The position numbers and the translations under genes are program-made. Positions 1 to 7,090 of a stretch of DNA of 35,372 bases are shown piece after piece; within the stretch, counting starts at the first letter, position 1; every line of letters begins with the position of its first letter. Below the pieces are notes generated by a model. It worked only from the letters and a program-made list of their open reading frames with translations. It was not told the origin of the DNA and did not search any database. Origin of the DNA: a virus; IMG/VR virus record IMGVR_UViG_3300028115_000070, positions 1 through 35,372 of that record; one strand, 5' to 3'.

Positions 1-332
1 AATGCACGTAGAGCAGTTTGTAATGTTGATGTTGTCCATGCACCTGCAGGGTATACTGCAACTGAAATTTGTCCAGTTGTATCACCTTCTACTTGATACA
101 TTTCAATATTTGCTTTTGTCTGGATTGATTTAAACATTGCTTCAACTGATTCACCAGCATCTAGTTCGTTACGAATATCGTTAACATCACCTGATACGTC
201 TTGTTGAATAATTTTAAAGAAATCTAAATCTGCACCATTAAGTATGACTAATTCGTCAGCACTAATGGCTCCAGTAGTACCGCCAGAACCTTGTCCTTTA
301 ACGTTACCATTTGTACGGGTAATTTCCGCCAT
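1..332 (-). CDS. N-terminal part of a probable phage structural protein (runs off the left edge)
   Basis: The reading frame is open from an ATG at 332 to the window edge, giving the first 110 residues. It begins MAEITRTNGNVKGQGSGG, a flexible Gly-rich start, followed by an acidic helical stretch and a beta-rich part. A good ribosome-binding site (AGGAGAAAC) precedes the ATG. A T4-late-type promoter lies about 50 bases upstream, which argues for late expression and a virion role. I do not recognise the family; the structural assignment rests on the promoter and position only. Confidence 0.6.
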   Translation of the reverse strand, partial: MAEITRTNGNVKGQGSGGTTGAISADELVILNGADLDFFKIIQQDVSGDVNDIRNELDAGESVEAMFKSIQTKANIEMYQVEGDTTGQISVAVYPAGAWTTSTLQTALRA

Positions 333-379
333 TTTGTTTCTCCTAAGTTTTTAATGCAAGCTCATGTCTTGCTTGTATA

Positions 380-387
380 TATTTATA
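380..387 (-). promoter_or_regulatory. T4-type late promoter (TATAAATA)
   Basis: The minus strand reads TATAAATA in the 71-base gap between the 241-residue gene and the gene starting at 332. The predicted start of transcription, about 6 bases downstream, leaves a leader of about 40 bases that includes the AGGAG ribosome-binding site. The octamer matches the T4 late promoter core recognised through gp55, gp33 and the gp45 clamp. Confidence 0.6.
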
Positions 388-403
388 TAAAAACGGGAGA
401 TTT

Positions 404-1129
404 TTAGTCTATTAATTTGCCAATTGCAACGCCTGTTGCAAAGCCAGCAGCAGCTTTTGCCCATAACGGAAGTTTTTTATCTTGAGGAATAAGTTTTTTG
501 CTTTTGACTGTGCCCATATACTGTTTGCTTATGTCACTACGAAACTTTCCATCGACACGTTGACTGTTTACCATTCTAGCACTAAGTCCTGAACGCTCAC
601 CAGGATTACTACGTCCATAGTCTGCACTTACACGTCTTGCTTGTTTAAGAAAACTACTGTCTATTCCTAGATTCTTTTGTGACTTCATAAGGAATGTCCT
701 ATCCATGGCAATATTATCTCTACCTGATGCTATGTCTCTCAAATATCTTTTAAACCCTAATTCATCAAACCTAATACTGCCAGGACTAGTCACACCCTTA
801 TACTTTCCAGGGTTGTTAAGTATACTTGCTAGGTTATGTAAATCTGTGCCACCTGGCTTAATACCATTAAAGTTCATAAACTTTAGTGTATCTTTTGCAT
901 ATTTTTTTGCAAACGCAGGATTTTCAAAACGCATCTGTTGTAACATTAATAGTTGCTCAAAGAAACTTTCTGCTACATCAGTCATATCTCTACCTAGTGC
1001 ATCTGCACCAGTTCTAATATACCGTGCTTCGGTAATCTCGTCTCTAAGAAAACTATATTTCTTTTGTTTATCGAGAGTATGGCCGCCCGACATTGTAGCC
1101 CATTCATTTGCAGTATATTTTTCTGACAT
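404..1129 (-). CDS. Conserved-looking hypothetical protein, 241 aa, C-terminal hydrophobic segment
   Basis: I do not recognise this protein. It is basic and mostly helical, with a hydrophobic small-residue segment at the C-terminus (LWAKAAAGFATGVAIGKLID) that could insert in a membrane or pack in a virion. The ATG directly follows the TAA of the preceding gene, with an AAGGA ribosome-binding site inside that gene, so the two are translationally coupled. The gene is the third of three closely spaced genes after the small 87-residue gene and probably belongs to the same late transcript. A virion role is inference from context. Confidence 0.65.
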   Translation of the reverse strand: MSEKYTANEWATMSGGHTLDKQKKYSFLRDEITEARYIRTGADALGRDMTDVAESFFEQLLMLQQMRFENPAFAKKYAKDTLKFMNFNGIKPGGTDLHNLASILNNPGKYKGVTSPGSIRFDELGFKRYLRDIASGRDNIAMDRTFLMKSQKNLGIDSSFLKQARRVSADYGRSNPGERSGLSARMVNSQRVDGKFRSDISKQYMGTVKSKKLIPQDKKLPLWAKAAAGFATGVAIGKLID

Positions 1130-2500
1130 TTATTTTATCCTTAGCCTGTCTGCCATTCCACCTACACCAGTTTTTATTGCTTTGAAGTCTACAACATTCT
1201 TAGGTGCTACTTTACCTTTATAGATTATATCTTTATCTTTTTTAGGATCATATTTTCTATACTTTGGACCTTGTGGTGCTTGTGCAATTGGCGGAGGCGG
1301 AGGAGGCATAGTTCTTACAAAATCTACTGGCTTGGCAATATCTAATGTTCTTGCTATAGTACTACCTTGCGATACACTACCAACTTCACCTTTTGTGCCT
1401 GCTTGTGCACCTTGTTGTACGCCTGTTTCACCTTTACTTTTAGGTAAATCCCATTCTTGTCCACCTGCCCAATCACCAGGCTTAGTAGTGCCTGCAGACT
1501 TTCCTTTACTACTAGATCCACTAACGCCACCGTCCCAAGGAATATCACCTATATCAGTGCCACCTAAAGCACCACCGTCTTTACCTTTGTCTTTTCCGCC
1601 ACTTACTCCTCCTACAGTACCAACACTGCTTAATTGTCCTTGTTGTTTACGTTGTTGATCTTTTATAATTCTATCTATTTCTGCTTTATCCCATTCTGTG
1701 TCATATTCTTTACCATTTATTTTTATTGTATCTTTATCAAGTTTTTCAATATCTAAACCTTTTATTGGTGGTAAAGTTTTTATCTTACGTGTTTCTAAAT
1801 CTTTTAATGCTTTACTCTGTGAAAATGAATCAACTTTACCTAAATGATCATTTAGATTTCTATTTAGGTTTTGTAAGTTGTCACCATATTTTGCATCTAA
1901 CTGTTGTTTAGTCAGTCCATTCTTTATATCAGCTGCAATTTGTTTATTAATTTGTGAACGCTTTTTATATAATTCATCATATTGTTTTACCCAACCTGCA
2001 CCTGCATCACCAGAACTTCTAATATTATTAAGAGTACTAGATGGTAACTTATTTTGAGCCATAGTACTACCCTGAGTATATTGGTCATATGTTACTTTAG
2101 ATCCAATATCATTTTTATTTTTGTTTACTAATAACCCATCTTTTGTGTCATAATCTCCAGGTTGTGGTACATATTGTTTTTTTACATTATCTTTTTGTGT
2201 ACTGCCACCTGTTAACCAGTTCCAGGATTGTGTTATAGCATTGCCAATTGGATTAGTTATTGATTGTGGATTTTTTACATCAGGTTTGATGTCTTTAATG
2301 CCTGGACCATAATTTTGTTCAAGACTATCTGCAAACTTGTTTGCTTCACCAGGATTTGAGTTTATCCATTTTTCAATTTTTTTTGAATCAAGATTTTGTG
2401 ACATTATTGCGCCACCTGCTAAAAGAGGTACTAACCAAGCCAGTGCAAATGGAACTGCTTCATCTAGTCTTTGACGTTCTTTAAACTCTCTAAGCCTCAC
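1130..2500 (-). CDS. Hypothetical low-complexity protein, 456 aa, with possible capsid-targeting N-terminus
   Basis: The frame is open further upstream to a TTG at 2512. I prefer the GTG at 2500: it overlaps the preceding TAG stop as TAGTG, has GGAG about 7 bases upstream, and yields MRLREFKERQRLDEA, which matches the start of the next upstream protein (MRLKEFK). A hydrophobic segment follows (AVPFALAWLVPLLAGGAIM, about residues 15-33). The rest is polar and Gly/Lys/Gln-rich, with a run of six prolines near residue 400. Composition suggests an elongated or disordered virion-associated or internal protein. No enzymatic motif is visible. Function unknown. Confidence 0.6.
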   Translation of the reverse strand: MRLREFKERQRLDEAVPFALAWLVPLLAGGAIMSQNLDSKKIEKWINSNPGEANKFADSLEQNYGPGIKDIKPDVKNPQSITNPIGNAITQSWNWLTGGSTQKDNVKKQYVPQPGDYDTKDGLLVNKNKNDIGSKVTYDQYTQGSTMAQNKLPSSTLNNIRSSGDAGAGWVKQYDELYKKRSQINKQIAADIKNGLTKQQLDAKYGDNLQNLNRNLNDHLGKVDSFSQSKALKDLETRKIKTLPPIKGLDIEKLDKDTIKINGKEYDTEWDKAEIDRIIKDQQRKQQGQLSSVGTVGGVSGGKDKGKDGGALGGTDIGDIPWDGGVSGSSSKGKSAGTTKPGDWAGGQEWDLPKSKGETGVQQGAQAGTKGEVGSVSQGSTIARTLDIAKPVDFVRTMPPPPPPIAQAPQGPKYRKYDPKKDKDIIYKGKVAPKNVVDFKAIKTGVGGMADRLRIK

Positions 2501-3732
2501 TACTTGCTCCAACTCTTAATTGCATTGAAGTTGTTCTTACTAAACTCCATACGATCAACTAATTTTACTGCACCGCTTTCTGTGCCAATTGCAACAAACC
2601 CTTCTGGGTTCACTACTTTATATCCTGTATCTGTTTTTAACAATGACTTGATACTATCCACTTTGTTTAATTTATTTATAAGCATATTCTTTAGTGCAAT
2701 TATATCCTTGTAAACTGCAAGAGCACCTGCTATGCCCTCCATGTTATCATTTACAAATTTATTCTGTGCATTAATTTTATCCAAACGTTTCTTTACTGCT
2801 GGTGCTTGAGGATCTTGATTCTTAAGTTTGCTAATATCCTTCTGTACGTAATCATTGTACCATTTTGCAAAGTCCTGTGCAAAACTATTTGGATCTGCAA
2901 TCTGTTGATCACCTCTGCGTATTCTTGCATTTACATATTGCATAAACAATTGTTTGTAATCGTTATTATTCACTGCATCAAAGTTTGCAGACTTCATAGC
3001 ACTTGCAGTTGCATTAAGTCCACTTAATATTGCTTTGTTCTCTGCAGGTGTTAGACTTGCTTGTCCACTTAAATCTTTATAGGTTGCATCATCAAACCAT
3101 ACACTGCTAGGTTTATTGTAGCCACCGATGTCTACACCAAAACTTGCAGTCATATCTGATATATTATCACCTGTATATGTTGTATGAAATATTATACCCA
3201 TTTCACTTTGTGCAATTCGCTTGCCTAGTTCACTGTCCTTGGGTACTGCGTATGTAATTGTGTTAGGTTGAAATACAAAACTATCTTTGCCGTCTATTTC
3301 TGCTTCCTGTAAATCACCTTTTGTATACATCATGTCGCCTTGCACAACACCTTGTATACCTAGTTTACCAAGTTCTGCTAGTGCTATTTTCATTTTAGCA
3401 TTTAAGCCTTCTTTAGTAATGTCACTGTCTATGTCTTGATTTGATTTGTACAGTTTAGGTGAAACATTAAATGCACCTTTTTTAGCAACAAAGAACTTAC
3501 CGTCCTGTGGGTCAATGCCTGTAACAATAGCAGGTGCTCCATCCCATTTTACTGTAACACCTTTGCCAACACTACCGCCTTCTTCTAGCATATCACGTAC
3601 ACTGTTAATATATTGTAGAGCAGATTTGGCACCTGCGGCACCTTGAAGAAATATTAAATCTTCAATGTGTTCTAGATGAGTGTTCTTTCCTCCCTCATCT
3701 TCTAAAACTGTTTTAAATTCTTTTAGACGCAT
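2500..3732 (-). CDS. Nucleotidyltransferase/ligase-like protein, 410 aa
   Basis: The protein carries what look like the motifs of the DNA/RNA ligase nucleotidyltransferase superfamily: motif I KWDGAP with Lys62 as candidate adenylation site, a motif III-like GVVQGDMMY near residue 130, motif IV EGFV at residues 377-380 and motif V AVKLVD shortly after. Between them lies a long helical insertion (about residues 215-350). The N-terminus MRLKEFKTVLEDEG is shared with the next gene product and resembles T4 internal-protein capsid-targeting peptides. The family is reminiscent of uncharacterised proteins of marine T4-like phages. Whether it ligates nucleic acid, caps, or is a catalytically altered virion protein is unknown. 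It overlaps the 87-residue gene by 20 bases. Confidence 0.6.
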   Translation of the reverse strand: MRLKEFKTVLEDEGGKNTHLEHIEDLIFLQGAAGAKSALQYINSVRDMLEEGGSVGKGVTVKWDGAPAIVTGIDPQDGKFFVAKKGAFNVSPKLYKSNQDIDSDITKEGLNAKMKIALAELGKLGIQGVVQGDMMYTKGDLQEAEIDGKDSFVFQPNTITYAVPKDSELGKRIAQSEMGIIFHTTYTGDNISDMTASFGVDIGGYNKPSSVWFDDATYKDLSGQASLTPAENKAILSGLNATASAMKSANFDAVNNNDYKQLFMQYVNARIRRGDQQIADPNSFAQDFAKWYNDYVQKDISKLKNQDPQAPAVKKRLDKINAQNKFVNDNMEGIAGALAVYKDIIALKNMLINKLNKVDSIKSLLKTDTGYKVVNPEGFVAIGTESGAVKLVDRMEFSKNNFNAIKSWSK

Positions 3733-3976
3733 TGCTTTCGTTTACTTTTCTAATACCTCGTACAAACTTATTTTTATCCTGATGTTTGATACTGTTTAAT
3801 AATCTTCTTTCCAAGTCACCCGCGACTGTTTCGTCATAGTGCTTGTGCATTTCGTTAATAAGATTGATGGCGCTCTCTATCACATTAGTTGCTCGACTTT
3901 CTAAAACATGTTGCCTATCTTTTTCTACAATCATGCTGTTTAGTTCGTGTAATATACTACGAGTCTGTTTACGCAT
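3713..3976 (-). CDS. Small helical hypothetical protein, 87 aa
   Basis: An 87-residue, charged, all-helical protein (MRKQTRSILHELNSMIVEKD at its start) with heptad-like spacing of Leu and Ile. It is the first gene of a four-gene minus-strand set ending at 404. AGGATAGGAT precedes the ATG as ribosome-binding site. A late-type promoter core and two sigma70-like promoters lie just upstream. No known domain; possibly an oligomeric accessory or assembly protein, but that is a guess. Confidence 0.65.
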   Translation of the reverse strand: MRKQTRSILHELNSMIVEKDRQHVLESRATNVIESAINLINEMHKHYDETVAGDLERRLLNSIKHQDKNKFVRGIRKVNESNASKRI

Positions 3977-3998
3977 TTTTATATCCTATCCTATTATG

Positions 3999-4006
3999 TA
4001 TTTATC
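3999..4006 (-). promoter_or_regulatory. T4-type late promoter core (GATAAATA)
   Basis: The minus strand reads GATAAATA 22 bases upstream of the ATG at 3976. It differs from the T4 late consensus only at the first, least constrained base. The predicted transcript would start near 3993 and still contain the AGGATAGGAT ribosome-binding site. It would drive the 3976-404 gene set late in infection. Confidence 0.5.
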
Positions 4007-4016
4007 GTATAGTTTG

Positions 4017-4044
4017 AGTATAGCATACAAGATAAACATGTCAA
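4017..4044 (-). promoter_or_regulatory. Sigma70-like early promoter, TTGACA-N16-TATACT
   Basis: On the minus strand TTGACA (4044-4039) is followed after 16 bases by TATACT (4022-4017). It points into the 3976-404 gene set. The same exact -35 hexamer with a 16-17 base spacer occurs at the other minus-strand promoters at 25002, 30146 and 31329, which supports a real phage early promoter class read by host RNA polymerase. Confidence 0.55.
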
Positions 4045-4047
4045 CTA

Positions 4048-4075
4048 AATATATGCGAGGAGAAGAGAATGTCAA
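4048..4075 (-). promoter_or_regulatory. Possible second sigma70-like promoter overlapping the lipase start, TTGACA-N16-TATATT
   Basis: TTGACA (4075-4070) and TATATT (4053-4048) are separated by 16 bases on the minus strand, 31 bases upstream of the promoter at 4017-4044. The -35 box overlaps the start codon of the plus-strand lipase and the spacer covers its ribosome-binding site. The match could be accidental, since the hexamer is partly the lipase ATG context. Confidence 0.35.
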
Positions 4076-4800
4076 CAATAGAGAATTCTGGCTTGCACTT
4101 CGCAACCCTAGCGAAAATAGCCTACCTAACAGAAAAAGACAGCAAACCAATTGCTAAAAAACTAGGTTACACAAAAACAAAACTAATAGATCACAAAGGT
4201 GCAGAATGTCTGTTTCTTGAGAACAGTAAGACTATTGTACTTGCATTCAGAGGTACAGAGCCAAAAGAGTTCAGCGATATAAAAGCAGACTTAAAAGCAT
4301 GGAAACGTAAAAGCCAAACAGAAGGCATGGTACATGCAGGATTTTACGATTACTTGGAACGCATCTGGGAAACAGTTGAGAATCATATAAACTATGGTAC
4401 CCGTGAGAAAAAAGCACTTTATATCTGCGGACACAGTTTAGGTGGAGCAATGGCGGCACTGGCGGCTAGTAGACTTAACGATAGAGTAGTTGCTTGTTAT
4501 ACATATGGACAACCACGTGTTGGAGGCAGTGACTGGTGTGCAAAACAAACTTACGAGCATCACAGATATGTAAACAATAATGATATTGTGCCTCGTGTTC
4601 CGTTATGGATTATGGGATTCCGTCATAGAGGTGAACTACACTATATAAACTATTATGGAAATATTCGTAAGATGACACCTTGGCAAATTATCAAAGATGG
4701 CTGGCGTGGTCGTATAAAAGCATGGAGTAAACTAGAGTTTTTTGATGGTGCTAGAGACCATAGTATGGATGCTTACGAAAATAAAATAGCCAAAAATTAA
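4069..4800 (+). CDS. Class 3 lipase (alpha/beta hydrolase), 243 aa
   Basis: This is a complete Lipase_3 family serine hydrolase. The nucleophile elbow GHSLGGAMAAL places Ser123. The acid is Asp172 in NNNDIVPRVP, and His231 in DHSMDAY completes the triad. AFRGTE near residue 60 matches the usual oxyanion-hole strand. There is no signal peptide or membrane segment, so it should act in the cytoplasm or reach membranes after lysis. A strong ribosome-binding site (GAGGAGAAGAG) precedes the ATG. It stands alone on the plus strand upstream of the polymerase-like gene. Likely substrates are host membrane acyl lipids or stored lipid; the role in infection (lysis or fatty-acid release) is inference. 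Confidence 0.9.
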   Translation: MSTIENSGLHFATLAKIAYLTEKDSKPIAKKLGYTKTKLIDHKGAECLFLENSKTIVLAFRGTEPKEFSDIKADLKAWKRKSQTEGMVHAGFYDYLERIWETVENHINYGTREKKALYICGHSLGGAMAALAASRLNDRVVACYTYGQPRVGGSDWCAKQTYEHHRYVNNNDIVPRVPLWIMGFRHRGELHYINYYGNIRKMTPWQIIKDGWRGRIKAWSKLEFFDGARDHSMDAYENKIAKN

Positions 4801-4829
4801 TAAAATCATTTAGCCTCTTACTAAATAAA

Positions 4830-4850
4830 GTGTGACAGAAAATGTCACAC
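4830..4850. other. Perfect 8-bp stem-loop between lipase and polymerase-like genes
   Basis: GTGTGACA and TGTCACAC pair around the loop GAAAA in the 89-base gap. On the plus strand no T-run follows, so it is not a classical terminator for the lipase. On the minus strand TTTATTT follows, but no minus-strand gene ends here. It may be a processing or mRNA-stability hairpin or a protein-binding dyad. Confidence 0.5.
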
Positions 4851-4889
4851 TAGGCACAAAATAAGAATTTAGGCAAACTAGAGGCACAA

Positions 4890-6587
4890 ATGAAGATACC
4901 TAAAGATGCGAAGGCTCAATTAGAACGATTACTCGGCAGATTCATAAGGCATATTCCAAACAAACCCGAATATCATAACAGGCTTATCGAAGAACTAGAG
5001 ATCATACTCAAACTTCGCTTCGTCGATTACTTCCTAACAATTTGCGATGTACTGACGCTAACCCGTGACATTACACATATGACTCGTGGTTCAGCAGGGT
5101 CTAGTCTCGTCTGTTACCTACTTGGTATTACAGACGTGGATCCCATAAGATGGCAAATACCGGTAGCACGTTTCCTAAATCCTTTAAGGGATGACTTACC
5201 AGATGTGGACATAGACTTTCCACACTGGCAACAGGCGGCTGTGATGCAAAGAGTATTTGATAAATGGCCAGGAAAAAGTGCTCGTATCAGTAACTACGTA
5301 ACATACAAAGAAAAGAGTGCAAGGCGTGAAGCCGCACGACGTATGGGTGCATCTGGTAAACTCCCTCGTGGCTTTAAGTATGAAGATTTAGATATAGACA
5401 AGGAAGAAGCAATGAGAATCGAACGAAAATTATTAGGCAAGAAGAGAGCAATATCAAAGCACTGTGGAGGAGTTCTTATATTCAAACATAATATGCCAAA
5501 AAGCCTAATAAATGGAGACAATCAAATATTATTAGACAAACATGAAGTAGAGGACTTGGAACATCTCAAAATAGATATCCTTGCGAATAGAGGACTCAGT
5601 CAACTACTGGAGATAGATTCAGAGACACCATTAGAAGCATACCCAGAAGAAGATTATGAAACAAGTCAGATGCTATGCAATGGTGATGTTATAGGAGTTA
5701 CACAAGCAGAATCACCTGCTATGAGAAGATTATTTCAAGCAATACAACCAAAAAGTAAAAGTGATTGTGTGTTTGCAACTGCATTGATAAGACCAGTAGC
5801 AACTACAGGCAGACAAAAGGCGGCGTTCTTTCAAGACTGGACAGAACAAAGATTAGATGATACTATTGTGTATGAAGATGATGCAATTAAAAAGATATCC
5901 AAACTTATAGGTTGTGATATGTATGAAGCAGATATGTATCGCCGTGCATTTGCCAAACGTGATGAAGAACGTGTTATGGAGTTCATGGAACGCATGGGCG
6001 ACAGTGAGAACAAGGCGGAGATTATACAGGAACTATATGGACTAGGAAACTTTGGACTGTGTAGAGCTCATGCAGTAAACTTGGGTAGATTAATCTGGGC
6101 ACTTGCATATCAAAAGGCACATAATCCAAAACAGTTTTGGCGGGCTGCACTCAAACATTGTCAAGGCAGTTATAGACGTTGGGTACACAAAACAGAAGCC
6201 AAGAACGCAGGATGGGATTTACGTGAACTAGGACTACCAAACGGTATAACAGAGTCACCACAAACACAATATAAACGTTATGGATACTGGACACAACCAG
6301 AATTTATGCCAAATATGTTTGTACAGGAAACCTGGGGAGACCGTGTAAACTTTGCAGGACTTGTTGCAAATGGTAGAGTGTTCAAAGGAGAACAAGGAAG
6401 GTACGTTACGTTCTTAACACTAGGTATTGCTAACGGTGAATATGTTGATGTTACAGTAAAGAAGCCTTTTGGATATAGAGATCATGATGTTGTAGTAGGC
6501 AGTGGCAAAGTACGTTATAGCAATGGTGCCCGTTATATAGACTGCTATGACGCTAAAGGTCATAGGCTGGACAGGTATTTAAACTAA
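4890..6587 (+). CDS. dnaE: Compact DNA polymerase III alpha (DnaE-like) subunit without PHP domain, 565 aa
   Basis: The protein matches the bacterial C-family polymerase core in order: TRGSAGSSLVCYLLGITDVDP (residues 65-85; palm), the catalytic LPDVDIDF with Asp107 and Asp109, KHCGGVLIF (about 190), LKIDILANRGL with Lys227 and the third carboxylate Asp229, GVTQAESPAMRRLF (269-282), ALIRP, and the fingers segment FGLCRAHAVNLGRLIWALAYQKAHNP (388-413). A small OB-fold-like domain closes it (about 487-545). Bacterial DnaE is about 1,160 residues; the N-terminal PHP domain and most C-terminal modules are missing here. GAGG lies before the ATG. Its TAA overlaps the stop of the convergent gene. Whether it replicates the genome or does repair or primer extension is unknown. 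Confidence 0.85.
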   Translation: MKIPKDAKAQLERLLGRFIRHIPNKPEYHNRLIEELEIILKLRFVDYFLTICDVLTLTRDITHMTRGSAGSSLVCYLLGITDVDPIRWQIPVARFLNPLRDDLPDVDIDFPHWQQAAVMQRVFDKWPGKSARISNYVTYKEKSARREAARRMGASGKLPRGFKYEDLDIDKEEAMRIERKLLGKKRAISKHCGGVLIFKHNMPKSLINGDNQILLDKHEVEDLEHLKIDILANRGLSQLLEIDSETPLEAYPEEDYETSQMLCNGDVIGVTQAESPAMRRLFQAIQPKSKSDCVFATALIRPVATTGRQKAAFFQDWTEQRLDDTIVYEDDAIKKISKLIGCDMYEADMYRRAFAKRDEERVMEFMERMGDSENKAEIIQELYGLGNFGLCRAHAVNLGRLIWALAYQKAHNPKQFWRAALKHCQGSYRRWVHKTEAKNAGWDLRELGLPNGITESPQTQYKRYGYWTQPEFMPNMFVQETWGDRVNFAGLVANGRVFKGEQGRYVTFLTLGIANGEYVDVTVKKPFGYRDHDVVVGSGKVRYSNGARYIDCYDAKGHRLDRYLN

Positions 6588-7090
6588 GTTTTAACGCTAT
6601 CTAATTGTATAAGAGGTATTCTTATTTTTTGTTGTGATATCCATAATATAGTATTGGCAATTTGTTCAGGAGTTACTAGATTTTCTCCAACTCCGCCCAC
6701 AACTATATAAGAAACTTTTACTCCGGTAATACCGGTTTCATCACTTAATTTAACACTATAAGATTTTAATTGTCTTTTGCTATTTGCGTATACACTGTTA
6801 TCATCTGTGTTTTCAAGGGTAGTTCCAATATTAAAAATATGTCCTGGAATGTTTTCTTGCATCCACATAGAATGAACAATATCTGTTAGTTGTTTTTGAT
6901 TATCAAAGTTAATATAGGCACTGTTTACAAATACTGTATAATCTAGTATTGTTTCTCTGAGACGTTGTTGTGTGTCTAAACTAGTAAAGTCCCATCCTGT
7001 ACTAACACTAGCAGTTGTGACTGAACCTAACTGTTGTAGCCCCCAAGCAATAGTCTTTCGCTCAGGATTTCCTGTACAAAATATTTTCAT
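6584..7090 (-). CDS. Short-chain dehydrogenase-like (Rossmann) protein, 168 aa, shortened
   Basis: I chose the ATG at 7090, which overlaps the previous stop as ATGA and has GGAG 9 bases upstream; an in-frame start further upstream would overlap the radical SAM gene more. The protein looks like a reduced SDR: an N-terminal FCTGNPERKTIAWGL replaces the usual TGxxxGIG, a NIGT strand sits at the catalytic Ser/Thr position (about 87-90), then Tyr101 and Lys105 form YANSK, the YxxxK pair. The C-terminal VTPEQIANTILWIS matches the SDR tail. Normal SDRs are about 250 residues, so cofactor binding may be altered. It is coupled to the radical SAM gene and may act on its product. Confidence 0.6.
   Translation of the reverse strand: MKIFCTGNPERKTIAWGLQQLGSVTTASVSTGWDFTSLDTQQRLRETILDYTVFVNSAYINFDNQKQLTDIVHSMWMQENIPGHIFNIGTTLENTDDNSVYANSKRQLKSYSVKLSDETGITGVKVSYIVVGGVGENLVTPEQIANTILWISQQKIRIPLIQLDSVKT

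Noticed and set aside
705-1223. Plus-strand open frame of 172 codons
   Set aside because: It is antisense to the 241-residue gene and to the end of the 456-residue gene, has hydrophobic shadow-type composition and no ribosome-binding site.
2672-2679. Another TATAAATA-like octamer on the minus strand
   Set aside because: It lies inside the 410-residue coding sequence with no gene start at the right distance, so it is probably chance in AT-rich DNA.
4830-4850. Terminator of the lipase gene
   Set aside because: The stem is perfect, but no T-run follows on the plus strand, so it is listed only as a stem-loop.
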